From Fodinicola acaciae (GTDB lineage Bacteria > Actinomycetota > Actinomycetes > Mycobacteriales > HKI-0501), in the NCBI RefSeq assembly GCF_010993745.1, contig NZ_WOTN01000002.1, forward strand, positions 310,001-374,000: a DNA stretch of 64,000 nucleotides, read 5' to 3'. The notes below the pieces were generated by a model. It saw nothing but the letters and a program-made list of their open reading frames with translations, made no database searches and was not told the origin of the DNA. Positions 37,498 through 47,280 of this stretch are shown here, in pieces; position 1 is the first letter of the stretch, and each line of letters begins with the position of its first letter. A program made the position numbers and the translations under genes.

Positions 37498-38792
37498 TCA
37501 CGGCTGAGCCGGTGCCGCAGCTGCCGATCGACCAGTTCGGCCACGAGCCGTTCTGGATCACGCTGATCAAGGTCGTCGCGGTCTTCGCGTTCCTGATGCT
37601 GATGACGATCTTCATGATCACCTTCGAGCGCAAGCTGATCGCCAGGATGCAGTTCCGGCTGGGTCCCAACCGGCACGGTCCCAACGGCTGGTTCCAGTCG
37701 ATCGCGGACGCGATCAAGCTGCCGTTCAAGGAGGAAGTCATCCCGAAGATGGCCGACAAGGTCGTCTTCGCGCTGGCTCCGGTGATCGCCGCGTTCCCGT
37801 CGTTCCTGGCGCTCGCGGTCACGCCGTTCGGCCCGACCGTCAACATGTTCGGCTATCGGGTCGCGCTGCAGGTCACCGATCTGCCGGTGGCGGTGCTGTG
37901 GGTGCTGGTCTGCTCGTCCATGGGTGTCTACGGCATCGTGCTGGCCGGCTGGGCGTCCAACTCGACGTACTCGCTGCTGGGCGGCCTGCGGTCGGCGGCG
38001 CAGATGATCTCGTACGAGGTCGCCATGGGCCTGTCCTTCGTGGCGGTCTTTCTCTACGCGGGCTCGCTGTCGACCTCGCAGATCGTCAGCGCGCAGGACA
38101 AGGTCTGGTATGCGTTCATCCTGCTGCCGTCCTTCATCATCTACGTGATCTCGGCGGTCGGTGAGACCAACCGGATCCCGTTCGACCTGCCGGAGGCCGA
38201 AGGCGAGCTGGTCGGTGGCTATCACACCGAATACACCTCGCTGAAGTTCGGCATGTTCTTCCTCGCCGAGTACGTCAACATGGTCGGCGTCTCGTCGCTG
38301 GCGATCACGCTGTTCCTCGGCGGCTGGCACGCGCCGTTTGGCCTGGGCAACCTGCTGCCGTGGATCGACCAGGGCTACTGGGGCCTGCTGTGGTTCTTCG
38401 TGAAGATCATGGCCTTCATGTTCTTCTTCGTCTGGCTGCGCGGCACGCTGCCGCGGCTGCGCTACGACCAGCTGATGCGCCTGGGCTGGAAGGTGCTGGT
38501 GCCGATCAACCTGGCCTGGATCCTGGTGGTCTCCGGCGTGCAGACCTTCGCCAACGCCAGCAACACCTCGCCGCTGCAGCGGCTGGTCATCATCGGCGCG
38601 GTCGTGCTGGTGATCCTGCTGGTGGTGCTGTTCTGGCCGTCCGGCAAGAAGAAGGACGAGGCGGCGGCCAAGGCGGCCGCGGTCGAACCCGAGCAGCCGG
38701 TCTACCCGGTCCCGCCGATGGACCTGGTCGTGCCACCTTCGCCGCGGCTCGCGCGTACCGCCGCGGTCACCGAGAAATCAGGGAAGGCCTGA
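37494..38792 (+). CDS. nuoH: NADH-quinone oxidoreductase subunit H
   Basis: 432 residues with about eight membrane helices. [19 protein letters not shown], and [20 protein letters not shown] on the quinone-facing loop, are hallmark motifs. A charged Lys/Ala/Pro C-terminal tail (about 50 residues) extends beyond the last helix. ATGA overlap with nuoG. Confidence 0.96.
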   Translation: MITAEPVPQLPIDQFGHEPFWITLIKVVAVFAFLMLMTIFMITFERKLIARMQFRLGPNRHGPNGWFQSIADAIKLPFKEEVIPKMADKVVFALAPVIAAFPSFLALAVTPFGPTVNMFGYRVALQVTDLPVAVLWVLVCSSMGVYGIVLAGWASNSTYSLLGGLRSAAQMISYEVAMGLSFVAVFLYAGSLSTSQIVSAQDKVWYAFILLPSFIIYVISAVGETNRIPFDLPEAEGELVGGYHTEYTSLKFGMFFLAEYVNMVGVSSLAITLFLGGWHAPFGLGNLLPWIDQGYWGLLWFFVKIMAFMFFFVWLRGTLPRLRYDQLMRLGWKVLVPINLAWILVVSGVQTFANASNTSPLQRLVIIGAVVLVILLVVLFWPSGKKKDEAAAKAAAVEPEQPVYPVPPMDLVVPPSPRLARTAAVTEKSGKA

Positions 38793-38795
38793 GAA

Positions 38796-39347
38796 ATGCT
38801 GGACTGGGCCAAGGGTTACGGGCTGACGTTCGCGGCGATCTTCCAGAAGGTCGGCACGTACCAGTATCCGGAAAAGGGAAAACAGGTCGAGGCGCGCTAC
38901 CACGGCCGGCACGTGCTCAACCGGCATCCGGACGGCTTGGAGAAGTGCGTCGGTTGTGAGCTGTGCGCGTGGGCCTGCCCGGCCGACGCGATCTACGTGG
39001 AAGGCGGCGACAACACCGAGGAGAAGCGGTTCTCTCCCGGTGAGCGCTATGGCGCGGTCTACCAGATCAACTACTCGCGGTGCATCTTCTGCGGACTGTG
39101 CATCGAGGCCTGTCCGACCCGGTCGCTGACCATGAGCAACGCGTACGAGCTGGCGCTGGACAACCGGCACGACCTGATCTTCACCAAGGAGCAGCTGCTC
39201 GCGCCGCTGCTGCCCGGCATGGAACAGCCGCCGCATCCGATGCGCCTCGGCGACGACGAGAAGGACTACTACGTCGGCGCGATGACCAACCCCGGTGCCT
39301 CCAAGGGCGCGGAGTTTCCGCAGTGGACCGGGGCGGAGGACGAGTAG
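38796..39347 (+). CDS. nuoI: NADH-quinone oxidoreductase subunit I
   Basis: 183 residues. Two 4Fe-4S motifs, [12 protein letters not shown] and [12 protein letters not shown] (clusters N6a and N6b). The TAG stop is followed without a gap by an in-frame ATG that opens a 34-codon micro-ORF. Confidence 0.96.
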   Translation: MLDWAKGYGLTFAAIFQKVGTYQYPEKGKQVEARYHGRHVLNRHPDGLEKCVGCELCAWACPADAIYVEGGDNTEEKRFSPGERYGAVYQINYSRCIFCGLCIEACPTRSLTMSNAYELALDNRHDLIFTKEQLLAPLLPGMEQPPHPMRLGDDEKDYYVGAMTNPGASKGAEFPQWTGAEDE

Positions 39348-39452
39348 ATGACTCCCGAAGACGACGGGTTCGTGAGCATCGAACAAAAGAGAATGAGCGC
39401 AGCGAATTCGCTTTTGTCGAAGGCACGGAGCGGTTCCGGAGGCGAGGCATGA
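39348..39452 (+). CDS. 34-residue micro-ORF between nuoI and nuoJ (possible)
   Basis: Begins at the base after the nuoI stop and ends in ATGA with nuoJ, so it fills exactly the only roughly 100-base gap of the operon's first half. It stays in the nuoI frame, so read-through of the TAG would extend NuoI by 35 residues. It contains an inverted repeat (TCGAACAAAAG ... CTTTTGTCGA) around 39375-39420. It could instead be mere spacer with a hairpin. Confidence 0.3.
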   Translation: MTPEDDGFVSIEQKRMSAANSLLSKARSGSGGEA

Positions 39453-40291
39453 GCACAGCTGAGACCGTACTTTTCTTCATTCTCGGGCCGATCGCGCTGA
39501 TCGGCGCGATCGGCATGGTGCTGGCGCGCAACGCCGTCCATTCGGCGCTGTTCCTGGTGCTGACGATGGCCAGCCTCGGTGTCTTCTACATCATCCAGGC
39601 CGGTCCGTTCATCGGCATGGTGCAGATCATCGTCTACACCGGCGCGATCATGATGCTGTTCCTGTTCGTGCTGATGCTGGTCGGCCGGGACGCCTCGGAC
39701 TCGGTGGTGGAGACGCTGCGCGGCCAGCGGGTCGCCGCCACCGTGGTCGGCATCGGCTTCGCCGGCCTGCTCGGCACCGGCCTGCTGCGCGGCCTCGGCT
39801 CGATCGACGCCGTCGGCCTCGCGAAGTACAACACCAACGGCCAGAACGTGAACAACCTGGCCTACCTGATCTTCTCCAAGTACGTCTTCGCCTTCGAGGT
39901 CACCTCGGCGCTGCTGATCACGGCGGCGGTCGGCGCGATCATCCTGGCGCACATCCAGCACGAGCCGGGCGAGAAGCGTACGCAGAAGCAGCGGTCGAAG
40001 GCCCGCTTCGCCAAGGGCAACTACCCGGCGCCCAAGCCCGGCCCCGGTGTCTTCGCGCGGCACGACTCGGTCGCCACGCCGGCGCTGCTGCCGGACGGCT
40101 CGGTCGCCGAGGCGAGCCGCAACGCGACCACCAAGCGGATCGCCGCCGAGCGCGGCCTGCCGTCGGCCGAGCGGCTGGTCGAGACCGGTGGCGACCTGGA
40201 GGACACCGACGCGGCGCCTTCGCCGATCGAAGACCATGAGCACGTTCACGGACACGCCCACAGCGGCCAGTCCGGACCGGGGAGGATCTAG
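39449..40291 (+). CDS. nuoJ: NADH-quinone oxidoreductase subunit J
   Basis: 280 residues; GGAGGCGAGG before ATG 39449 fixes the start (the frame is open to 39080). Five helices with the conserved VQIIVYTGAIMMLFLFVLML helix. The roughly 115-residue soluble C-terminal tail is long and ends His-rich (EDHEHVHGHAHSGQ). Confidence 0.94.
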   Translation: MSTAETVLFFILGPIALIGAIGMVLARNAVHSALFLVLTMASLGVFYIIQAGPFIGMVQIIVYTGAIMMLFLFVLMLVGRDASDSVVETLRGQRVAATVVGIGFAGLLGTGLLRGLGSIDAVGLAKYNTNGQNVNNLAYLIFSKYVFAFEVTSALLITAAVGAIILAHIQHEPGEKRTQKQRSKARFAKGNYPAPKPGPGVFARHDSVATPALLPDGSVAEASRNATTKRIAAERGLPSAERLVETGGDLEDTDAAPSPIEDHEHVHGHAHSGQSGPGRI

Positions 40292-40591
40292 ATGTCTCCG
40301 ACCTACTACCTCGTACTGTCGGCGATCCTGTTCACCATCGGCGCGGTCGGCGTGCTGGTACGCCGTAACGCGATCGTCGTGTTCATGTCGGTCGAGCTGA
40401 TGCTCAACGCGGTGAACCTGTCGCTGGTCACCTTCTCGCGGATCAACGGCTCGTTGGACGGCCAGATCATGGCCTTCTTCGTGATGGTCGTCGCCGCCGC
40501 CGAAGTGGTGGTCGGCCTGGCGATCATCATGTCGATCTTCCGTACCCGTAAGTCGGCGTCCGTCGACGACTCGAACCTTTTGAAGTACTAA
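40292..40591 (+). CDS. nuoK: NADH-quinone oxidoreductase subunit K
   Basis: 99 residues, three helices. The proton-path Glu lies in [13 protein letters not shown], and a second in [12 protein letters not shown]. Starts one base after the nuoJ stop. Confidence 0.96.
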   Translation: MSPTYYLVLSAILFTIGAVGVLVRRNAIVVFMSVELMLNAVNLSLVTFSRINGSLDGQIMAFFVMVVAAAEVVVGLAIIMSIFRTRKSASVDDSNLLKY

Positions 40592-40607
40592 AGGAAAGGT
40601 TTCCTCA

Positions 40608-40628
40608 ATGTCGAGGTGTACGCCGTGA
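40608..40628 (+). other. Six-codon leader ORF before nuoL (possible)
   Basis: ATG TCG AGG TGT ACG CCG TGA follows GGAAAGG and ends in a GTGA overlap with the second possible nuoL start. It may only couple translation across the short nuoK-nuoL gap. Confidence 0.25.
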
Positions 40629-42565
40629 GCAACGACGTGCTCGCCGAGGCGGTGACGTACGGCCACCCGGACGGCGGCGTGATGAGCTACCTGTGGTTGC
40701 TCATCGCCCTGCCGGCCTTCGGCGCGACCGTACTGCTGCTGGTCGGCAAGCGCGGTGACAAGTGGGGGCACTATCTGGGTTGCCTCACCTCGCTCGCCGC
40801 GTTCGGGTTGGGGTTGGCGCAGTTCCTGACGTTGCGCGGGATGCAGACCAAGTCGGTCGAGCAGATCCTGTTCAGCTTCATCCCGGTCGGTGACCTGAAG
40901 ATCGACGCTGGCCTGCTGTTCGACCCGCTGTCCGGCGTTTTCGTGCTGCTGATCACCGGCATCGGCTCGCTGATCCACATCTACTCGATCGGCTACATGG
41001 CGCACGACGAGGGCCGCCGGCGCTTCTTCGCCTACCTCAACCTGTTCGTCGCCGCGATGCTGCTCCTGGTGCTCGGCAACGGATACGTGATGCTCTACGT
41101 CGGCTGGGAAGGCGTCGGCCTGGCGTCGTATCTGCTGATCGCCTTCTGGTATTTCAAGCCGGCGGCGGCGACCGCGGCGAAGAAGGCGTTCATCATGAAC
41201 CGGGTCGGCGATGTCGGCCTGACGCTGGCGATCTTCCTGATGTTCGCGACGCTCGGCACGACCTCGTACTCGCAGGTCTTCTCCAACGCCGACAAGCTCA
41301 ACTCGACGATCCTGACCGTCATGACGCTGCTGCTCCTGCTTGGCGCGTGCGGCAAGTCCGGCCAGTTCCCGCTGCAGGCGTGGTTGCCGGACGCGATGGA
41401 AGGCCCGACACCGGTTTCCGCGCTGATCCACGCGGCGACGATGGTGACCGCCGGCGTCTATCTGATCGGCAGATCCGCGCCGCTCTACAACCTCACGCCG
41501 ACCGGCCAGACGGTGGTCTGCGCGATCGGCGCGTTCACGCTGCTGCTCGGATGCATCGCCGGTTGCGCCAAGGACGACATCAAGAAGGTGCTGGCCTGGT
41601 CGACGGTGTCGCAGATCGGCTACATGTTCCTGGCCGTCGGCCTCGGCGGTCCGGCGTACGCGCTGGGCATCTTCCACCTGCTCTGCCACGGCTTCTTCAA
41701 GGCCGGCATGTTCCTCGGCGCCGGTTCGGTGATGCACGGCATGAACGACCAGGTCGACATGCGCAGGTTCGGTGGCCTGGCCAGATACATGCCGATCACC
41801 GCCGTCACCTTCGGCCTCGGCTATCTGGCGATCCTCGGCATTCCACCGTTCGCCGGCTTCTTCTCCAAGGACGCGATCATCGAGGCGGCGTTCAACCGGC
41901 CCGGCTGGACCGGCTGGCTGTTCGGCGGCGCGGCGCTGGTCGGCGCCGGCATCACCGCCTTCTACATGAGCCGGCTGTTCGTCATGACGTTCCTCGGTAA
42001 GAAGCGCTGGACCGAGGACATCAAGCATCCGCACGAGTCGCCGGCGGTCATGTGGGTGCCGATGGCGATCATCGCGGTCGGCTCGATCGGCGCCGGTTTC
42101 GGCCTGCAGGCACTGGGACTGCTCGACTGGCTCGCACCGGCCTTCGGCACCGAGGCCGGCGCGCACGAGGCCGAGCGTTTCCCGGCCTGGATGGTGAGCA
42201 CGGCGACGCTGGTCATCGTGGTGCTCGGCGCGGCGTTGGCGTACTGGCTCTATCTCGGCCGTAAGGTCCGCGAGACCGAGCCGGCCACCACCAACGGTTT
42301 CGTGCTGGCGGCGCGCAACGCGCTCTACGCCGACCAGGTCAACGAGGCGCTCTTCGAGCGTCCCGGCCTCGGCCTGACCCGCGCGATCACCTCCCTGGAC
42401 GGCCGGGGGATCGACGGCTTCGTCAACGGCCTCGGCGGTTTCATGAGCGGACTCTCCAACCGGATGAAGCGAGCTCAGACCGGGTTCGTCCGGACGTACG
42501 CGTTGACGATGCTGATCGGTGCCGTCCTGGTGGTCGGTGCGCTGTTGGCGGTGAGGATCGGATGA
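40616..42565 (+). CDS. nuoL: NADH-quinone oxidoreductase subunit L
   Basis: 649 residues, antiporter-like proton channel with the long lateral helix region at the C-terminus. GWEGVGLASYLLIAFWY, the Lys-bearing helix AAKKAFIMNRVGD, and LPDAMEGPTPVSALIHAATMV are typical. Start uncertain: GTG 40616 as given, or GTG 40625, which forms GTGA with a six-codon ORF at 40608-40628. Confidence 0.95.
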   Translation: MYAVSNDVLAEAVTYGHPDGGVMSYLWLLIALPAFGATVLLLVGKRGDKWGHYLGCLTSLAAFGLGLAQFLTLRGMQTKSVEQILFSFIPVGDLKIDAGLLFDPLSGVFVLLITGIGSLIHIYSIGYMAHDEGRRRFFAYLNLFVAAMLLLVLGNGYVMLYVGWEGVGLASYLLIAFWYFKPAAATAAKKAFIMNRVGDVGLTLAIFLMFATLGTTSYSQVFSNADKLNSTILTVMTLLLLLGACGKSGQFPLQAWLPDAMEGPTPVSALIHAATMVTAGVYLIGRSAPLYNLTPTGQTVVCAIGAFTLLLGCIAGCAKDDIKKVLAWSTVSQIGYMFLAVGLGGPAYALGIFHLLCHGFFKAGMFLGAGSVMHGMNDQVDMRRFGGLARYMPITAVTFGLGYLAILGIPPFAGFFSKDAIIEAAFNRPGWTGWLFGGAALVGAGITAFYMSRLFVMTFLGKKRWTEDIKHPHESPAVMWVPMAIIAVGSIGAGFGLQALGLLDWLAPAFGTEAGAHEAERFPAWMVSTATLVIVVLGAALAYWLYLGRKVRETEPATTNGFVLAARNALYADQVNEALFERPGLGLTRAITSLDGRGIDGFVNGLGGFMSGLSNRMKRAQTGFVRTYALTMLIGAVLVVGALLAVRIG

Positions 42566-44118
42566 GCCACTTCCCTTATCTGTCCGTACTGACGCTGTTT
42601 CCGCTGGTCGGCGCGCTGATCATCCTGCTGCTGCCCAAAGGCGCCGACCAGGTCGTGAAGGTCTTCGCGCTGGTCTGGTCGTTGCTGTCGCTGGTGATCA
42701 CCGGCTTGGCGGCGTATTCGTTCGTGCCCAGCGGTCCGCGTTTCCAGCTGGTCGAGTCGTATCCGTGGATCCCGGCCTTCGGCGTACGGTTTGCCTTCGG
42801 CGTCGACGGCATCGCGCTGGTGATGCTGGCGCTGGTCGCGCTGCTGACGCCGATCGTGGTGCTGGCCTCCTGGCACGACGCGGAAAAGTACGCCGGTGCG
42901 CCCGGCATCACCGGAAAGCGCTCCACCAAGGCGTTCTTCGCCCTGATGCTCTGCCTGCAGACCTGCATGGTCGGCGTGTTCGCCGCCACCGACGTGTTTT
43001 TCTTCTACGTCTTCTTCGAGGTCATGCTGGTGCCGATGTATTTCCTCATCGGGTCCTACGGTGGCCCGAAGCGGCAGTACGCGGCGGTGAAGTTCTTCCT
43101 CTACTCGCTGTTCGGCGGCCTGCTGATGCTCGCCGCGGTGATCGGCGTGTACGTCGTGTCGGCCAACCTGCTCAACGGTCGCGGCACCTTCGACTTCAGC
43201 ACGCTGGCCAACCTGAACATCGACCCCGGCATGCAGAAGGCACTGTTCCTCGGCTTCTTCATCGCCTTCGCGATCAAGGCGCCGCTTTTCCCGTTCCACA
43301 CCTGGCTTCCGGACGCCGGTGGCCAGGCGCCGGCCGGCGCGGCCGTGCTGTTGGTCGGCGTACTGGACAAGGTCGGCACGTTTGGTTTCCTGCGTTACTG
43401 CATCCCGCTTTTCCCGGACGCGTCGCAGTTTTTCGCACCGTACGTCTTCGCGCTGGCGCTGATCGGCATTTTCTACGGCGCTTTCCTGGCGATCGGCCAG
43501 AGCGACCTGAAGCGACTCGTGTCGTACACCTCGGTGGCGCACTTCGGTTTCATCGCGCTCGGCTGCTTCGCCTTCACCAGCCAGGCCGGTGTCGGTGCCG
43601 TGCTCTACATGGTCAACCACGGTCTGTCCACCGGCGCGCTGTTCCTGGTGGTCGGCTTTTTGGCCGTACGCCGGCAGAGTGTGCGGGTCGAGGACTTCGG
43701 CGGCACGCACAAGCTCGTACCGCTCATCTCCGGCGCGTTCTTCATCGCCGGCCTGTCCGCGCTCGCGCTGCCTGGCACCAACTCGTTCGTGAGTGAGTTC
43801 CTGGTGCTGATCGGCACGTTCACGGTCAACACGACGGTCGCGGTCATCGCCACGCTCGGCATGATCCTGGCCGCGCTCTACGTGCTCTGGATGTACCAGC
43901 GCACGATGCATGGTCCGCTCAACGCGGCACAGCCGAAGATGGTCGACCTCTCGACGCGGGAGAAATGGGTGATCGCGCCGCTGATCGCGCTGATCATCTT
44001 CACCGGTGTCTACCCGAAGCCGATCATCGACGTGATCACCCCGGCGGTGAAATACACCATGCAGGACATAGGTAAGCATGATCCGCAGCCCAGCGCGCTC
44101 TCTGGAGGCGGCAAGTGA
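42562..44118 (+). CDS. nuoM: NADH-quinone oxidoreductase subunit M
   Basis: 518 residues, antiporter-like. FFEVMLVPMYFLIG (key Glu), LPDAGGQAPAGAAVLLVGVLDK-like helices with conserved Lys, and TSVAHFGFIALG. ATGA overlap with nuoL. Confidence 0.96.
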   Translation: MSHFPYLSVLTLFPLVGALIILLLPKGADQVVKVFALVWSLLSLVITGLAAYSFVPSGPRFQLVESYPWIPAFGVRFAFGVDGIALVMLALVALLTPIVVLASWHDAEKYAGAPGITGKRSTKAFFALMLCLQTCMVGVFAATDVFFFYVFFEVMLVPMYFLIGSYGGPKRQYAAVKFFLYSLFGGLLMLAAVIGVYVVSANLLNGRGTFDFSTLANLNIDPGMQKALFLGFFIAFAIKAPLFPFHTWLPDAGGQAPAGAAVLLVGVLDKVGTFGFLRYCIPLFPDASQFFAPYVFALALIGIFYGAFLAIGQSDLKRLVSYTSVAHFGFIALGCFAFTSQAGVGAVLYMVNHGLSTGALFLVVGFLAVRRQSVRVEDFGGTHKLVPLISGAFFIAGLSALALPGTNSFVSEFLVLIGTFTVNTTVAVIATLGMILAALYVLWMYQRTMHGPLNAAQPKMVDLSTREKWVIAPLIALIIFTGVYPKPIIDVITPAVKYTMQDIGKHDPQPSALSGGGK

Positions 44119-45671
44119 TGCCGGCGTTCTCCCTTCCACCGATCAACTACATCGCGCTGCTGCCGATGCTGATCCTGTTCGCCGCCGCGACGGTGGGGAT
44201 CCTGCTTGAGGCCTTCCTGCCGCGTACGGTCCGCCAGCCGGTGCAGGTTGTGCTGTCGCTGGTCGCCCTGCTCGGCTCGCTCGGCGCGGTGATCTTCGCC
44301 GCCGGCCACATCTCGCCGGGTGCCAAACCCGGCGTGATCACCGCCGGCGACGCGATCGCGGTCGACGGACCGGCGCTGTTCCTGCAGGGCAGCCTCGCGG
44401 TCCTCGGCGTGGTCAGCGTGTTGCTGCTGGCCGACCGGTCGACCGAGGCCGGCGGCGTGTTCACCGCGCAGGCCGGCATCACCGCCGGCACCGCGTCCGA
44501 CCGCAAGTCGGCGGCGTCGCCGTTCATGCAGACCGAGGTCTATCCGCTGGCGCTGTTCTCGTTCGGCGGCATGATGCTGTTCGTATCGTCCAACGACCTG
44601 CTGATCATGTTCGTGGCGCTGGAGGTGCTGTCGCTGCCGCTCTATCTGCTGTGCGGCATGGCGCGCCGGCGCCGGCTGCTGTCGCAGGAGGCGGCCGTCA
44701 AGTACTTCCTGCTCGGTGCCTTCGCCTCGGCGTTCTTCCTGTACGGGGTGGCGCTGCTCTACGGCTATGCCAACAGCGTGAAGCTCGGCGACATCTGGGC
44801 CGCGGTGGCGCAGTCCGACCGCAGCCCGCTGCTCCTGCTGCTGGGCATCGGCATGCTGATCATCGGCCTGATGTTCAAGGCCGGCGTGGCGCCGTTCCAC
44901 TCCTGGACACCGGATGTCTACCAGGGCGCTCCGACGCCGGTCACCGCGCTGATGGCCTCCTGCACCAAGGTGGCCGCCTTCGGCGCGATCCTGCGGGTCT
45001 TCTACGTGGCGCTGCCGACCGCCAAGTGGGACTGGCGGCCGCTGATGATCGGCATCGCCATCCTGACGATGATCGTCGGCGCGGTGCTGGCCATCACGCA
45101 GACCGACATCAAGCGCCTGCTCGCGTACTCGTCGATCGCCAACGCCGGCTTCATCCTGACCGGTGTGGTCGCGCAGACCGGGCAGGGCATCTCGTCCACG
45201 ATGTTCTACCTGGTCGCGTACGGCTTCACCACGATCGGCGCGTTCGCGATCGTGATGCTCGTACGCGACGCCGACGGTGAGGCGACTCACCTGTCCCGCT
45301 GGGCCGGGCTGGGGAAGCGGTCGCCGCTGTTCGCCGCGGTGTTCACCTTCTTCATGCTCGCCTTCGCCGGCATCCCGCTGACCAGCGGCTTCACCAGCAA
45401 GTTCGCGGTGTTCGCGGCGGCCAGCGGCGGCGGCGCGGTGTCGCTGGTGATCCTCGGTGTGATCGCCAGCGCGGTCATCGCGTTTCCGTACCTGCGGGTC
45501 ATCGTGCTGATGTACCTGTCCGAGCCGGCCGCGGATGCGCCGACCGTCACAGTGCCAGGCGGGTTCACGTCCGCATCGCTTACGCTTGGCGCATTGGCCA
45601 CTCTGCTGCTCGGAGTGGCGCCGCAGCCGTTGCTCGACCTGGCCAACCAGGCCGTGACGTTCGTCCGATGA
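44115..45671 (+). CDS. nuoN: NADH-quinone oxidoreductase subunit N
   Basis: 518 residues, antiporter-like. VALEVLSLPLYLLCGM (Glu), FKAGVAPFHSWTPDVYQGAP and LLAYSSIANAGFILTG. GGAGG serves either GTG 44115 (GTGA overlap, used here) or ATG 44118. Closes the nuo set. Confidence 0.96.
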   Translation: MMPAFSLPPINYIALLPMLILFAAATVGILLEAFLPRTVRQPVQVVLSLVALLGSLGAVIFAAGHISPGAKPGVITAGDAIAVDGPALFLQGSLAVLGVVSVLLLADRSTEAGGVFTAQAGITAGTASDRKSAASPFMQTEVYPLALFSFGGMMLFVSSNDLLIMFVALEVLSLPLYLLCGMARRRRLLSQEAAVKYFLLGAFASAFFLYGVALLYGYANSVKLGDIWAAVAQSDRSPLLLLLGIGMLIIGLMFKAGVAPFHSWTPDVYQGAPTPVTALMASCTKVAAFGAILRVFYVALPTAKWDWRPLMIGIAILTMIVGAVLAITQTDIKRLLAYSSIANAGFILTGVVAQTGQGISSTMFYLVAYGFTTIGAFAIVMLVRDADGEATHLSRWAGLGKRSPLFAAVFTFFMLAFAGIPLTSGFTSKFAVFAAASGGGAVSLVILGVIASAVIAFPYLRVIVLMYLSEPAADAPTVTVPGGFTSASLTLGALATLLLGVAPQPLLDLANQAVTFVR

Positions 45672-45693
45672 CCTGCTCGTAAGGAGCTGAGCC

Positions 45694-46692
45694 TTGGTGC
45701 GCCGCCCCACTTCTCTCACGGACGTCGTGTTGAGCGACCCGGAGTTCGAGGCGTCCATCAAGGCCGGTCTCGACGCGGTGGAGGAGCAGCTGCGACAGGC
45801 CGTCGCGGCCGCGGACCCGCTGGTCAACGAGGCCGCGCGGCACCTGCTGGACGCCGGCGGCAAGCGGTTTCGGCCGCTGCTGGTGCTGGCCGCCGCGCAG
45901 CTTGGCGACGCCGAGCGCGACGAGGTCGTCGCCTCCGCCGTCGTGGTCGAGCTGACCCACCTCGCGACGCTCTACCACGACGACGTGATGGACGAGGCGG
46001 ACGTACGCCGCGGCGCCGCGTCCGCCAACTCGCGCTGGTCCAACTCGGTCGCCATCCTCACCGGCGACTACCTGTTCGCGCGCGCCTCCGACGTGGTCGC
46101 CGACCTCGGCCCGGAGGCCGTACGCATCCAGTCGCGGACGTTCTCGCGGCTGGTCACCGGCCAGATCCGGGAGACCGCCGGACCGCTTCCGGGTGTCGAC
46201 CCGGTCGAGCACTACCTCGGCGTACTGGCCGACAAGACCGGCTCGCTGATCGCCACCTCCGGCCGCTTTGGCGCCATGTTCTCCGGGGCCTCCGCCGCGG
46301 TCGTGGACACGCTGACGGCCTACGGCGAGGCGATCGGAGTGGCCTTCCAGCTGTCCGACGACCTGCTCGACATCGAGTCCGAGTCGTCCGGCAAGACGCC
46401 CGGCACCGACCTGCGGGAAGGCATCCCCACGCTGCCGGTGCTCTATGCGCTCGCGTCCACCGACCCGGCCGAGGCCCGGTTGCGCTCGCTGGTCAGCCGG
46501 CCGCTGTCCGACGACGACGAGGTCGCCGAGGCACTGACCCTGCTGCGGGCCTCGCCGGCGATGGCGGCCGCCCGCCAGGTCGTACGCGAATATGCCGACC
46601 GGTCGCGCGCGTTGGTCGCCAGCCTGCCGGACGGCCCGGCCAAGTCGGCGCTGCTCTCGTTGGCCGACCTCGTCGTCGACCGCGCCGCCTAG
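45694..46692 (+). CDS. Polyprenyl diphosphate synthase (menaquinone side chain)
   Basis: 332 residues, all-alpha trans-prenyltransferase. First Asp-rich motif in LYHDDVMDEADVRRG, second in FQLSDDLLDIESES; GGKRFRP at the N-terminus. Small residues before the first motif favour long products, as in heptaprenyl or longer synthases that feed MenA. AAGGAG lies seven bases before TTG 45694 and ten before GTG 45697. It follows nuoN by 22 bases and probably shares its transcript. Confidence 0.9.
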   Translation: MVRRPTSLTDVVLSDPEFEASIKAGLDAVEEQLRQAVAAADPLVNEAARHLLDAGGKRFRPLLVLAAAQLGDAERDEVVASAVVVELTHLATLYHDDVMDEADVRRGAASANSRWSNSVAILTGDYLFARASDVVADLGPEAVRIQSRTFSRLVTGQIRETAGPLPGVDPVEHYLGVLADKTGSLIATSGRFGAMFSGASAAVVDTLTAYGEAIGVAFQLSDDLLDIESESSGKTPGTDLREGIPTLPVLYALASTDPAEARLRSLVSRPLSDDDEVAEALTLLRASPAMAAARQVVREYADRSRALVASLPDGPAKSALLSLADLVVDRAA

Positions 46693-46719
46693 GGTCTGTG
46701 TCGAGAAAGATCCCTGCGT

Positions 46720-46873
46720 CCGACGACGCAATCGGAATCCGATTGCGTCGTCGGGGGTGCTGCTGACCTGCGGCTTTGCTTGCCGAGGTGCCAATCGGGC
46801 AGCGCTTACGGCGTCCGCTCGTCACCTTGTCGACCGCTGTCCGCGCTGAAGTGGTCAACAAGGTCACATACGG
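46720..46873 (+). repeat. Intergenic repeat family A, copy 2
   Basis: A palindrome with 17-base arms (46720-46736 and 46738-46754) has the core CAATCGGAATCCGATTG. TGACCTG follows, then a hairpin of 46815-46835 with 46853-46873 (GGTCAACAAGGTCAC...). Same order as copy 1. Its last ten bases form the 3' end of the convergent YunG-like gene. Confidence 0.7.
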
Positions 46874-47280
46874 ACATCCGTCGCGGTGCCAGGGGTGACA
46901 CGCAGGCTGGCGAGGACACGGTCGCGCAGCGTCTCGTACTGTTCGCGGCAGCGCTTCGGCGGCCCGGCCGGCCGCACGACGACCTTGCCGCCGGACACGA
47001 TCTCCTCGGCGCGGAACTGCTCACGGGTCAGGTCGACCTCGACGACGCCGGCGAACCGGTTCCAGTAGTGGTAGCCGACCTTCGCACCGGTCACGTGCAC
47101 CTCACCGAGGATCAGCTCGCCGCCGAGCAGGTCGTGCAGCACGAGCGCGGTCACGCCGCACTGGCCACGAGCGGGGTTGTCCGGCCGCCAGCTGTCCAGG
47201 TCGGCCGGATCGCAGGTGTCCGGTCCCCAGCTCGCTCGTACGACGCCTTCGAGATCGGCCAGGGTCAACGTGGGCGCCAT
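46864..47280 (-). CDS. YunG-like protein
   Basis: 138 residues. The pattern RGQCGVTALVLHDLLGGEL, GYHYWNRF and VEVDLTREQF matches the YunG family of unknown role. Cys41, His71 and Asp83 are ordered as in papain-like folds, so a cysteine hydrolase is conceivable, though unproven. It overlaps the flavin monooxygenase gene upstream by 16 bases. The last codons lie in repeat A copy 2. Confidence 0.75.
   Translation of the reverse strand: MAPTLTLADLEGVVRASWGPDTCDPADLDSWRPDNPARGQCGVTALVLHDLLGGELILGEVHVTGAKVGYHYWNRFAGVVEVDLTREQFRAEEIVSGGKVVVRPAGPPKRCREQYETLRDRVLASLRVTPGTATDVRM

Noticed and set aside
39269-42166. Very long antisense open frames (up to 965 codons) opposite nuoJ-L, and similar ones opposite menF, korA and nuoD
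   Set aside because: They are low-complexity Arg/Asp/Gly/Ala-rich sequences with no family motifs, lying opposite clear genes. High GC makes such frames stop-poor.
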